From positions 62,001-126,000 of the forward strand of contig NZ_JAGGOK010000029.1 of the NCBI RefSeq assembly GCF_018614615.1: a stretch of DNA of 64,000 bases. The letters run 5' to 3'. Origin of the DNA: Streptomyces sp. ISL-100 (GTDB lineage: Bacteria; Actinomycetota; Actinomycetes; Streptomycetales; Streptomycetaceae). The notes under the pieces were generated by a model. It saw only the letters and a list, made by a program, of their open reading frames with translations, was not told the DNA's origin and made no database searches. Positions 44,204 through 52,266 of the stretch are shown piece by piece. The translations under genes and the position numbers were made by a program. How positions within the stretch are numbered: the stretch's first letter is position 1; each line of letters begins with the position of its first letter.

Positions 44204-46255
44204 GTGTCCAAACTGACCGACGTGCCCAAACGGATCCTGATCGGCCGGGCGCTGCGCAGCGACAAGCTGGGAGAAACTCTCCTCCCTAAGCGCATCGCAC
44301 TTCCCGTCTTCGCCTCCGACCCGCTCTCGTCCGTGGCGTACGCACCCGGAGAAGTGCTCCTGGTGCTCTCCATCGCGGGCGTGTCGGCGTACCACTTCAG
44401 CCCGTGGATCGCGGTCGCTGTCGTGGTGCTGATGTTCACCGTGGTGGCCTCGTACCGCCAGAACGTGCGCGCGTACCCGAGCGGAGGCGGCGACTACGAG
44501 GTCGCCAACACCAACCTCGGTCCCAAGGCGGGCCTGACCGTCGCCAGCGCCCTGCTCGTCGACTACGTCCTCACGGTCGCCGTCTCGATCTCGTCGGGCG
44601 TGGAGAACCTCGGTTCGGCGATCCCCTTCGTCGTCGAGAACAAGGTGACGTGCGCCATCGGCATCATCGTGCTGCTGACGCTCATGAACCTGCGCGGTGT
44701 GCGGGAGTCGGGCAAGCTCTTCGCGATCCCGACGTACGTCTTCGTGGCGGGCGTCTTCATCATGATCGCCTGGGGCGCCTACCGCGGAATCGTCGCGGGC
44801 GAGACCATGCACGCCCCGACCTCCGACTTCGAGATCAAGGCCGAGCACCAGGGCCTGGCGGGCTTCGCCCTCGTCTTCCTGCTGCTGCGGGCCTTCTCCT
44901 CCGGCTGTGCGGCGCTCACGGGCGTCGAGGCGATCAGCAACGGTGTGCCCGCCTTCCGCAAGCCCAAGAGCAAGAACGCCGCGACGACGCTGGCCCTGAT
45001 GGGCGGACTGGCCGTCACGATGTTCTGCGGCATCATCGGTCTCGCCATGGCCACCGACGTGAAGATGGCCGAGAACCCGGAGCACGACCTGCTCCACAAC
45101 GGCACCGCCGTCGGCGCGGACTACGTCCAGGACCCGGTGATCTCGCAGGTCGCGGCCGCCGTCTTCGGTGACGGTACGTTCTTCTTCGTGCTGCTCGCGG
45201 CGGCCACCGCGCTCGTTCTGTTCCTGGCCGCGAACACGGCGTACAACGGCTTCCCGCTGCTCGGCTCGATCCTCGCGCAGGACCGCTACCTGCCGCGCCA
45301 GCTGCACACCCGCGGCGACCGCCTCGCCTTCTCCAACGGCATCGTGCTGCTGGCGGGCGCGGCCATCCTGCTCGTGTGGATCTACGGCGCCGACTCGACC
45401 CGGCTCATCCAGCTGTACATCGTCGGCGTCTTCGTCTCCTTCACGCTCAGCCAGATCGGCATGGTGCGGCACTGGAACCGCCACCTGCGGACGGAGAAGG
45501 ACAAGGCCAAGCGCGGCCGCATGGTCCGCTCGCGGGCGATCAACACCTTCGGCGCGTTCTTCACGGGCCTGGTGCTCGTCGTCGTACTGGCCACGAAGTT
45601 CACGCACGGCGCCTGGGTAGCGCTGCTCGGCATGGTGATCTTCTACGGGACGATGACCGCGATCCGTAAGCACTACGACCGCGTCTCCGAGGAGATCGCG
45701 GCCGACGAGGGTCCGTCCGACGACAGCGTCCGGCCGTCCCGGGTCCACTCCATCGTCCTGGTCTCCAAGGTCCACAAACCGACGCTGCGGGCGCTCGCCT
45801 TCGCGAAGCTGACGCGCTCGGACAAGCTGGAGGCGCTCAGCATCAGCGTCGACCAGGCGGAGACGAAGGCGCTCAAGGAGGAGTGGGAGCGGCGCGGGAT
45901 CAATGTGCCGCTGAAGATCCTCGATTCGCCGTACCGCGAGATCACGCGGCCGATCATCGATTACGTGAAGGGGCTGCGGCGGGAGAGCCCGCGGGACGCG
46001 ATCAGCGTCTACATCCCGGAGTACGTGGTGGGCCACTGGTACGAGCACCTCCTCCACAACCAGAGCGCGCTGCGGCTCAAGGGCCGGCTGCTGTTCACGC
46101 CGGGTGTGATGGTGACCTCGGTGCCGTACCAGCTCCAGTCCTCGGAGCTCGCGAAGGAGCGGGCGAAGAAGCGCCAGGAGTGGAACGCGCCCGGTGCGGT
46201 GCGGCGCGGTCCGGTGGACGACCGCCGCCCGAAGGAGCCGACCGGCAAGCGCTGA
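44204..46255 (+). CDS. KimA-like potassium importer (APC superfamily)
   Basis: Membrane protein of 683 residues. About 12 transmembrane helices in the first ~455 residues are followed by a long cytoplasmic USP-like domain. Segments such as ILIGRALRSDKLGETLLPKR, YPSGGGDYEV, LLVDYVLTVAVSISSG, FSSGCAALTGVEAISN and HLLHNQSALRLKGRLLF parallel Bacillus KimA (formerly YdaO), a high-affinity potassium importer inhibited by c-di-AMP. It is usually annotated only as an APC permease. The trkA pair diverges from it and kdpDE lies 3 kb away. GTG 44204 is chosen because the N-terminal homology starts there. Confidence 0.87.
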   Translation: MSKLTDVPKRILIGRALRSDKLGETLLPKRIALPVFASDPLSSVAYAPGEVLLVLSIAGVSAYHFSPWIAVAVVVLMFTVVASYRQNVRAYPSGGGDYEVANTNLGPKAGLTVASALLVDYVLTVAVSISSGVENLGSAIPFVVENKVTCAIGIIVLLTLMNLRGVRESGKLFAIPTYVFVAGVFIMIAWGAYRGIVAGETMHAPTSDFEIKAEHQGLAGFALVFLLLRAFSSGCAALTGVEAISNGVPAFRKPKSKNAATTLALMGGLAVTMFCGIIGLAMATDVKMAENPEHDLLHNGTAVGADYVQDPVISQVAAAVFGDGTFFFVLLAAATALVLFLAANTAYNGFPLLGSILAQDRYLPRQLHTRGDRLAFSNGIVLLAGAAILLVWIYGADSTRLIQLYIVGVFVSFTLSQIGMVRHWNRHLRTEKDKAKRGRMVRSRAINTFGAFFTGLVLVVVLATKFTHGAWVALLGMVIFYGTMTAIRKHYDRVSEEIAADEGPSDDSVRPSRVHSIVLVSKVHKPTLRALAFAKLTRSDKLEALSISVDQAETKALKEEWERRGINVPLKILDSPYREITRPIIDYVKGLRRESPRDAISVYIPEYVVGHWYEHLLHNQSALRLKGRLLFTPGVMVTSVPYQLQSSELAKERAKKRQEWNAPGAVRRGPVDDRRPKEPTGKR

Positions 46256-46281
46256 CGTCTCTCCCGACTTCGCTGTGGTGA

Positions 46282-46328
46282 ACGGCCGGACGACACCCAC
46301 GTAGACTGGTGGGCTGAAGTCCGGCCGT
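46282..46328. terminator. hairpin between kimA-like gene and TrmA-family gene
   Basis: Outer 9-bp stem ACGGCCGGA / TCCGGCCGT enclosing an inner 5-bp CCCAC/GTGGG stem. It could be a terminator or part of the leader of the next gene, whose start is 30 bases downstream. Confidence 0.5.
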
Positions 46329-46357
46329 ACCCCTTTGATCTCTGGAGCCACCCCGTC

Positions 46358-47698
46358 ATGCAGTCAGAATCCAAGGAAACGGCCGACAACTCTCTGGTCG
46401 GTACCGAGTACGAGGTCGAGGTCGGCCCCGTCGCCCACGGCGGCCACTGCATCGCCCGTACCGACGAGGGCCGGGTGCTGTTCGTACGGCACGCGCTTCC
46501 CGGCGAGAAGATCCGCGCCCGCGTGACGGACGGCGGGGAGACCTCGCGCTACCTGCGCGCCGACGCCATCGAGGTCATAGACGCGTCGAAGGACCGCATC
46601 GAGGCGCCGTGCCCGTACGCCGGTCCCGGCATGTGCGGTGGCTGCGACTGGCAGCACGCCAAGCCGGGCGCGCAGCGGCGCCTGAAGGGCGAGGTCATCG
46701 CCGAGCAGCTCATGCGCCTCGCCGGCCTCACGCCGGAGGAGGCGGGCTGGGACGGCACCGTCATGCCGGCTCCGGGCGACAAGCTGCCCCAGGGCGAGGT
46801 GCCCGCGTGGCGCACGCGCGTGCAGTACGCCGTCGACCCCGACGGCCGGGCCGGACTGCGCAAGCACCGCTCGCACGACGTACAGCCGATCGACCACTGC
46901 CTGATCGCCGCGCCGGGCGTCAGCGAGCTCGGCATCGAGAAGCAGGACTGGCCCCAGATGGCGTCGGTCGAGGCGATCGCGGCCACCGGCTCGAACGACC
47001 GCCAGGTGGTCCTCACCCCGCGACCGGGCGGCCGCCTGCCCCTCGTCGAACTCGACAAGCCGGTCTCTGTCCTCCGCGTGGAGGAGAAGGACGGCGGAGT
47101 GCACCGGGTGCACGGCCGCGCCTTCGTGCGCGAGCGGGCGGACGGGCGTACGTACCGCGTCGGCATGGGCGGCTTCTGGCAGGTCCACCCGCAGGGCCCG
47201 GACCTCCTGATCAAGGCCGTCATGCAGGGCCTGATGCCGAGGAAGGGCGAGTCGGCGCTCGACCTGTACTGCGGCGTGGGCCTGTTCGCGGGTGCGATCG
47301 CCGAGCGCATCGGCGACAAGGGCGCGGTGCTCGGCATCGAGACCTCGAAGCGCGCCGTCGAGGACGCCAGGCACAACCTCCAGGACATGGAGTACGTACG
47401 CATCGAGCAGGGCAAGGTCGAGCAGGTACTGCCGCGCACGGGCATCACCGAGACCGACCTGATCGTCCTCGACCCGCCGCGCGCGGGCGCGGGCAAGCAG
47501 ACGGTGAAGCACCTGGCCTCCCTGGGCGCCCGCCGCATCGCGTACGTGGCCTGCGACCCGGCGGCGCTGGCGCGGGACCTGGCGTACTTCGCGGACAACG
47601 GATACAAGGTGCGCACGCTGCGGGCGTTCGACCTGTTTCCGATGACGCATCACGTGGAGTGCGTGGCGATTCTGGAGCCGACGAAGAAGGACGCCTGA
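46358..47698 (+). CDS. 23S rRNA/tRNA (uracil-5-)-methyltransferase, TrmA/RumA family
   Basis: SAM-dependent RNA methyltransferase of 446 residues. An N-terminal TRAM domain (~12-72) precedes an iron-sulfur cysteine cluster (C85, C93, C96, with a fourth Cys in PIDHCLIA). The class I methyltransferase domain has LDLYCGVGLFAG (SAM binding), DPPRAGAG and the nucleophile Cys in VACDPAALARDL, with the base Glu in HHVECVA. It methylates U to m5U in rRNA or tRNA. It is the last core-genome gene before the accessory cluster. Confidence 0.92.
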   Translation: MQSESKETADNSLVGTEYEVEVGPVAHGGHCIARTDEGRVLFVRHALPGEKIRARVTDGGETSRYLRADAIEVIDASKDRIEAPCPYAGPGMCGGCDWQHAKPGAQRRLKGEVIAEQLMRLAGLTPEEAGWDGTVMPAPGDKLPQGEVPAWRTRVQYAVDPDGRAGLRKHRSHDVQPIDHCLIAAPGVSELGIEKQDWPQMASVEAIAATGSNDRQVVLTPRPGGRLPLVELDKPVSVLRVEEKDGGVHRVHGRAFVRERADGRTYRVGMGGFWQVHPQGPDLLIKAVMQGLMPRKGESALDLYCGVGLFAGAIAERIGDKGAVLGIETSKRAVEDARHNLQDMEYVRIEQGKVEQVLPRTGITETDLIVLDPPRAGAGKQTVKHLASLGARRIAYVACDPAALARDLAYFADNGYKVRTLRAFDLFPMTHHVECVAILEPTKKDA

Positions 47699-47857
47699 CC
47701 TGCGGCTCTATTCGATGTGCAGCGAGTCCGGCCCTGGTGCACGCGTGAAAATGATCATTGGGTCCTGGCGGTCAAGTGGTCTCGGTCTGGCTTGATTTCG
47801 CCGATACTCTTCCCTCATTAGGATGTCGACCGGCTCACGCGTCGACATGGGGGGAAT
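47699..47857. promoter_or_regulatory. promoter region of the cluster regulator, with a partial palindrome
   Basis: 159 bp, clearly less G+C-rich than its surroundings. It contains TGAAAATGATCATTGGGT at 47746-47763, whose core AATGATCATT is a perfect 10-bp palindrome and whose left half resembles Fur/Zur-type boxes. No confident -10/-35 pair. Confidence 0.4.
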
Positions 47858-48580
47858 ATGTCAATGATTGCCACAGAAAGACCGAATGGCACCTCTGTTG
47901 TGGCAGGAGAGCTCCCTGCCCTCACCACTCTGAACTCAGCCTCGGAAATCAACGCCTACATCGAGAACCTGGCCGAAGCCGCTACCACGGAGATCGTGTC
48001 CGCGCAGCCCGGGTGGACGCGGTCGCCGGAGGCGCTGGACCAGGCCAGGGCCAAGACCGGGGAGTGTCTGGCTCGTGGTGTGCGGATACGGACCATCTAT
48101 CAGCACGCGGCCCGGTTCAACGAGCCGATGAAGGAGTACGTCCGCTGCGTCACCGAACTCGGCGGTGAGTTCCGGACCGTCGCCGACTCGCACTTCGACC
48201 GGATGGTGATCATCGATCGCAAGGTCGCGGTCATCTCCACGTCCGGCGACCACGCCTCGGCCAGCGCCGTCACCGACCCCGGCGTCGTCGGCTTCCTCCT
48301 GGACCTCTACGAGCGGGCCTGGTCGCACGGCAAAATGTTCAACCTGACCGGGCCGCGGGCCGCCTCCAGCGAGGTGGTGCCCGAGATCCGGTCAAGGATC
48401 AGGAACCTGCTCATGGCCGGCCACAGCGGCGCCTACATCGCGCGACGCGTCGGGTTGCGCAAGCGTGCCTACGACAATCACGTGGCCGCCATCAAGGCCG
48501 AACTGGGTGCGACGAACCTGGTTCAGCTGGGAGTCCTCCTCGCCCAGGACACCCAGCTGAACGGAAAGGGCGTCAGCTAG
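47858..48580 (+). CDS. LuxR-type HTH transcriptional regulator with N-terminal PLD/TrmB-like sensor domain
   Basis: Protein of 240 residues. The N-terminal ~160 residues resemble the phospholipase-D-like sensor half of TrmB/AcyB-type regulators (HFDRMVIIDRKVAVIST retains one H-x-R-V-I-D stretch but no full HKD motif). A C-terminal HTH of the LuxR/FixJ kind follows (GHSGAYIARRVGLRKRAYDN). Such proteins are common pathway-specific regulators in Streptomyces clusters. GGGGGGAAT precedes ATG 47858. The stop shares CTAG with the convergent FAD oxidase gene. Confidence 0.78.
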   Translation: MSMIATERPNGTSVVAGELPALTTLNSASEINAYIENLAEAATTEIVSAQPGWTRSPEALDQARAKTGECLARGVRIRTIYQHAARFNEPMKEYVRCVTELGGEFRTVADSHFDRMVIIDRKVAVISTSGDHASASAVTDPGVVGFLLDLYERAWSHGKMFNLTGPRAASSEVVPEIRSRIRNLLMAGHSGAYIARRVGLRKRAYDNHVAAIKAELGATNLVQLGVLLAQDTQLNGKGVS

Positions 48581-49659
48581 GAGAGGGCGGTGGGCTGGAC
48601 GGAGCCGTCCAGCAAGTCGGCCGCCGCCAACCGGCTGACGAAGAGTGCTGTCTTCGCGGCTCCGCCGCTGCCACCGGCGAAGGTGTACAGCGCGGTGCCG
48701 GGCTCCACCTGCCGCAGCACGGCGCCCGGTTGCTCGTAGTAGCAGTCCAGCGCCGGCACGGTCCTTGCCCCGACGGCGAGCCCGCGCGCGGTGCCCGAGC
48801 CCGGCAGCCGCTGCTCCGCCACTGACCGCAGGGCCTCGGTGAAGCGATCGCGTACCTCGGTGGCGGCGGGGTCGATGTCCCACAGATCCGTGGGAACGCC
48901 GATCATGCCGCCACCGGGCGCCGGCCGCCCGTAGAGGCCGGAGGTCTCGTCCATGAGGACCCCCAGCCCGGCCGGCCAGCCGGTACACCAGGTGTACTGG
49001 ATCTGTTTGGTCCGGTAGCCGTCGGCGCTGAGTCCGCTGCGGGCGAGCAGCGTCGGCGTCCAAGGTCCGGTCGCCAGCACCACCGCGTCGTACCGGACCT
49101 CAGGGCCGTCGTTCGCGGGCCGCACCGTCAGTGCGGTAGCGACCGAGGCGACCTCCCGCCGCAGCACCCGGACCCGATCGGCGGGCAGATGTGTCAGAAC
49201 GCCGTCGCGCAGCCGGTCGGGGAAGAGGTAACCGGCATGCGTTTCGACGATGCCCCAGCTGCCCTCCGGCAGCCCGCCGAGGGAGTACCGGCGGGACAGG
49301 TCGGTCCTGTCCACCAGCTCCACGTGACCCGGCAGCAAGTCCTCCACCGCGGCCAGGGCCGCGGTCGTGTCCGCCGCGGCGGGCTGCACCACCACCGAAC
49401 CGACCTCGTGATACCCGGACCAGTCGCACAGGGTGGGGCTGGAGCGCAGCTCGGCGAGACTGCGGGCGGCAAGCACGCTGTCCGCCGCTGTTCCGGCGTA
49501 CGCCCGGACCATTCCGCCGGAATGGCTGGTGGCGTCCGTGTCGCGCTCCCGGTGGCCGCCGACCCACAGGTCGACCTGGCAGTCGGCTTCCGGCGTGGTG
49601 GCCAGCCGCCAGGCGAGCAGCGTCCCCAGCAGACCGCCGCCCACCACAGCGATACGCAT
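48577..49659 (-). CDS. FAD-dependent amine/amino-acid oxidase (DAO family)
   Basis: Protein of 360 residues. FAD-binding MRIAVVGGGLLGTLLAWRLA starts right at ATG 49659. The middle is typical of glycine/D-amino-acid oxidases, and the C-terminal FAD-contacting segment is YTFAGGSGGAAKTALF. In triacsin and s56-p1 type pathways an FAD enzyme of this class oxidises the lysine-glycine hydrazine to release a hydrazinoacetate-type unit; that role here is inferred from the cluster. As sequenced, the frame is fused to the upstream lipocalin-like gene through a run of seven C at 49663-49669, but a ribosome site (AAGGGGGGG) precedes ATG 49659, so I treat it as its own gene. Confidence 0.83.
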   Translation of the reverse strand: MRIAVVGGGLLGTLLAWRLATTPEADCQVDLWVGGHRERDTDATSHSGGMVRAYAGTAADSVLAARSLAELRSSPTLCDWSGYHEVGSVVVQPAAADTTAALAAVEDLLPGHVELVDRTDLSRRYSLGGLPEGSWGIVETHAGYLFPDRLRDGVLTHLPADRVRVLRREVASVATALTVRPANDGPEVRYDAVVLATGPWTPTLLARSGLSADGYRTKQIQYTWCTGWPAGLGVLMDETSGLYGRPAPGGGMIGVPTDLWDIDPAATEVRDRFTEALRSVAEQRLPGSGTARGLAVGARTVPALDCYYEQPGAVLRQVEPGTALYTFAGGSGGAAKTALFVSRLAAADLLDGSVQPTALS

Positions 49660-50136
49660 TAGCCCCCCCTTTCCGGCCGGTGCCGTGCGGGTGAAGTCCA
49701 TGATCCAGTTGAGCTCCCAGGTGGCGCCGCCGTCCGCCGAGAACGACTGCTGCCAGCGGGCGGAATCCGGGCCGCAGTCCGACCACACGAACCGCACCCG
49801 CACCGGGGTGCCCTCGTGCTCGTCCTCGCCCTCGAACCGGCCGACTCCGTCGGTGAACCGGCCGACCACGGGCGGGAAGAGCTTGCCTTCCGCGCTGGTC
49901 GCCCAGTTCAGCGACCACTCGTCGTGCTCCGAGTCGTACAGCCGCAGTGTCAGGCCGTACAGGTCCGCCGTGGGGTAGTGGATCTCCTCGATGTTGGCCC
50001 CGCCGCCGAACAGCGGCCGGATGACCGCCTTGGAGCCGAACTCCTCCCAGTCGTCGGCGCCCGCCAGGCGGGTCTTGAGCCGGCGGTTGGCGACGGTCCA
50101 CTCGCCGTGCAGGAAGTGGAAGTCGTCAGCGGCCAT
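49660..50136 (-). CDS. DUF1579/lipocalin-like small protein (fused in frame to the FAD oxidase as sequenced)
   Basis: About 158 residues starting MAADDFHFLHGEWTVANRRL, a beta-rich pattern seen in DUF1579-like proteins (LHGxW start, repeated WxxxF strands). Function unknown; possibly ligand or intermediate binding. With six instead of seven G in the run at 49663-49669 (minus strand) it would end at a TAA overlapping the next ATG (TAATG). As given it reads through into the FAD oxidase, making a 520-residue polypeptide from 50136 to 48577. ATG 50136 overlaps the carrier-protein stop by 11 bases. Confidence 0.65.
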
Positions 50137-50386
50137 CGCGCACGCTCTTGACCAGTGCGACGAGGTCGCCGATCGTGCGCTGGGAGTGCAGCGCACGCAG
50201 GTCGATCTCGATGCCGAACGAACCCTCCAGGGCGACCAGCGCCTCCAGGGTGGTGAGGCTGTCCCAGTTGTACGTACCGAGCAGCGGCTCTTCGCGCAGT
50301 TGCCCGGGCGTAGTGGAAAGCACTCCGCTGATGATCTCTACGACCTGGACGGACGTCTCGTCGGTCAGGTCCGCGGTGGTGGTCAT
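50126..50386 (-). CDS. acyl/peptidyl carrier protein
   Basis: Carrier protein of 86 residues. The phosphopantetheine attachment Ser is in YNWDSLTTLEALVALE, followed by the acidic helix FGIEIDLRALHSQRTIGDL. It most likely receives a glyceryl group from the FkbH-type protein encoded immediately upstream (ATGA overlap), as in glyceryl-ACP-forming pathways. The DSL context fits either ACP or PCP. Confidence 0.9.
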   Translation of the reverse strand: MTTTADLTDETSVQVVEIISGVLSTTPGQLREEPLLGTYNWDSLTTLEALVALEGSFGIEIDLRALHSQRTIGDLVALVKSVRDGR

Positions 50387-52266
50387 CCGTTGCCTTCTTC
50401 CTTGTTTGCCACGAGGTCGGTGAAAGTGATCCATGCGGGTGCCGTGCGCGGCAGCTCGGCGAGCTCACGCGCGTATGCGCGGCTGCCGTCGCCCTCCTGC
50501 GCCGCCGGGAGCAGGCCCGCTCTCTCCCAGGTGTCGGCGGCCACCGCGTTCTTCGCCGACGGCACGAACGAGGCAGTCACCCGCTCGGCGCCGGCCGCGG
50601 CGGCCTGCTGGAACAGCCAGTCGGATATGGCCAGTTCGACGCCCCGGCCCAGGACCCGGCAGCTCAGCACCAGGTTCAGCACCCGCCACTCGCGGGCGCC
50701 GCACTCGACCCAGGCCGCACCGACGATGCCTTCGTCGCCGAACCGGTCGGACACCGAGAACGAGGCGACCAGGTGGTCCTGACCGTCGCGCATCGCGGCC
50801 GTGGCGACCTCGTCGTAGCGGATGCCCGTGAGGTTGAACTGATTGGTCCGCGCCGCGAGTTGCGCGATCCGGCCGGTGGTGTAAGCGGTGGCGGGGGCCG
50901 CCGTCAGCCGGATGTCCAGCGCCGCGAGGTAGTCGTCGGAGGAGCTGAACGCGCCCTTGTACTCGCTGCGCAGCGCCCGCGACCGGTACATACCGGGGCG
51001 CTGCTGGTCGGCCTCGGTCAGTTCCAGGACGTCGAACCAGCCGTGACGCAGCAGGCTTTCAGCCAGGTGGGCCGGGTCACCGTCGGCTGCCACGACCGCC
51101 ACCTCGGGCAGCTCGGCGTGCACATGTTCACGCTCGTACGGGGAATCGTCCATGAAGACGAAGGACTCGATTCCCAGGCCCAGTGAGCCGGCCGCCCGGC
51201 GCAGGTTCTCCGCCTTCGCGTCCCAGTTGGCGGCGAGTACGGAGAACGACTCGGGCCGCAGCTTCATCTCGGGGTGGCCGGTGATCGCCTCGTCCACCAG
51301 GTCCGCGTCGTTCTTGCTGGCCAGGACCAGGACCACGCCCTGGTCGCGCAGGCCCGCCGCGGCCTGCTGAAGCGCGCTGTACGCCTTGCCCGGGTAGAGT
51401 CCGCCGAGCTGCAGGCCGTGCGCGCCGACCTCGCCGAGGACCCCGCCCCACAGTGTGTTGTCGGCGTCCAGGGCCAGTACTTTGCGCGAAAGCCCGGCCC
51501 GCGCCTGGAGCACCCTGCGGGTCTCCTGGGCGAGCAGCAGCAGGGCGGCGTCGGTGTACGGCATGTCCGCGAAGGCGTGCAGCCGGTTGTCCCGGGCGCG
51601 GGTCGGCTGGAGGGCCAGCAGGCCCGCCAAGTCCAGGGCGACCAGCTGCGGGTCCTCGGCGGCCAGCCCCAGCAGGCCGGCATTGAGCCGGTGCCAGGCC
51701 TGGGCCAGGACGGCCCGGTCACGAACCGAGATGAACGCGTCCCGGACCGTGCGTGACAGCGGAACGGTGTGGACGACCAGGGTGGCCGCGGTCCCGCCGG
51801 CCGCCGTGCCGAGCAGCCCGCGCAGGTCGGCCGTCCGGGCCTCGATGTGCGCGACGACGTCCTTGACGGCCATGCGCTGCGGGGCCGGAGGCAGGAAGAA
51901 CTCCTCCGACAGCAGGCACAGCACTCCGTCGGGGTCGTGCTCGCCCCGGAAGGAGCCCAGCGTCAGCTCCATCTCGAAGCGGCCGTACTCGCCGGTCTCG
52001 ATCGTGGGACCCAGCCCGGCGCCCACGAGGGTGGCGCGCAGGAGGTCGGGCAGGGCACCGAGTGTGCCGGTGCCCAGCACCGCGAGCCGCACCGGGCGCA
52101 GACCCGGCGCGTCGGAGTCGAGGGGCTTGAGGGCGGAGCCGAGCCGGCGCAGCAGCGCCGGGTCGTCCAGCGCGGCGATAGCGAGCCGCGTGGCGGGCTC
52201 CGGCGCCCGGCCCTCGGCGACCGCGCTCCGGACGGCGGCCGTCAGATGCGTGGAATCCATGGTCAT
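50383..52266 (-). CDS. FkbH-type HAD-IIIC glyceryl transferase/phosphatase with SGNH-like and GNAT-like domains
   Basis: Protein of 627 residues. An N-terminal SGNH-like part (~55-250) is followed by a HAD-IIIC domain with catalytic Asp267/Asp269 in LALDADNTLWGGVLGE and the later MDDSPYEREHV motif. A C-terminal acetyltransferase-like domain ends with VPSAKNAVAADTWERAG. FkbH proteins dephosphorylate 1,3-bisphosphoglycerate and load the glyceryl unit onto an ACP. Start ATG 52266 (AAGGA nearby); ATG 52260 is equally possible. It overlaps both neighbours by four bases. Confidence 0.88.
   Translation of the reverse strand: MTMDSTHLTAAVRSAVAEGRAPEPATRLAIAALDDPALLRRLGSALKPLDSDAPGLRPVRLAVLGTGTLGALPDLLRATLVGAGLGPTIETGEYGRFEMELTLGSFRGEHDPDGVLCLLSEEFFLPPAPQRMAVKDVVAHIEARTADLRGLLGTAAGGTAATLVVHTVPLSRTVRDAFISVRDRAVLAQAWHRLNAGLLGLAAEDPQLVALDLAGLLALQPTRARDNRLHAFADMPYTDAALLLLAQETRRVLQARAGLSRKVLALDADNTLWGGVLGEVGAHGLQLGGLYPGKAYSALQQAAAGLRDQGVVLVLASKNDADLVDEAITGHPEMKLRPESFSVLAANWDAKAENLRRAAGSLGLGIESFVFMDDSPYEREHVHAELPEVAVVAADGDPAHLAESLLRHGWFDVLELTEADQQRPGMYRSRALRSEYKGAFSSSDDYLAALDIRLTAAPATAYTTGRIAQLAARTNQFNLTGIRYDEVATAAMRDGQDHLVASFSVSDRFGDEGIVGAAWVECGAREWRVLNLVLSCRVLGRGVELAISDWLFQQAAAAGAERVTASFVPSAKNAVAADTWERAGLLPAAQEGDGSRAYARELAELPRTAPAWITFTDLVANKEEGNG

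Noticed and set aside
44075..46351. 758-codon minus-strand frame opposite the KimA-like gene
   Set aside because: His/Arg/Glu-rich shadow translation without domains; the plus strand encodes a clear membrane protein.
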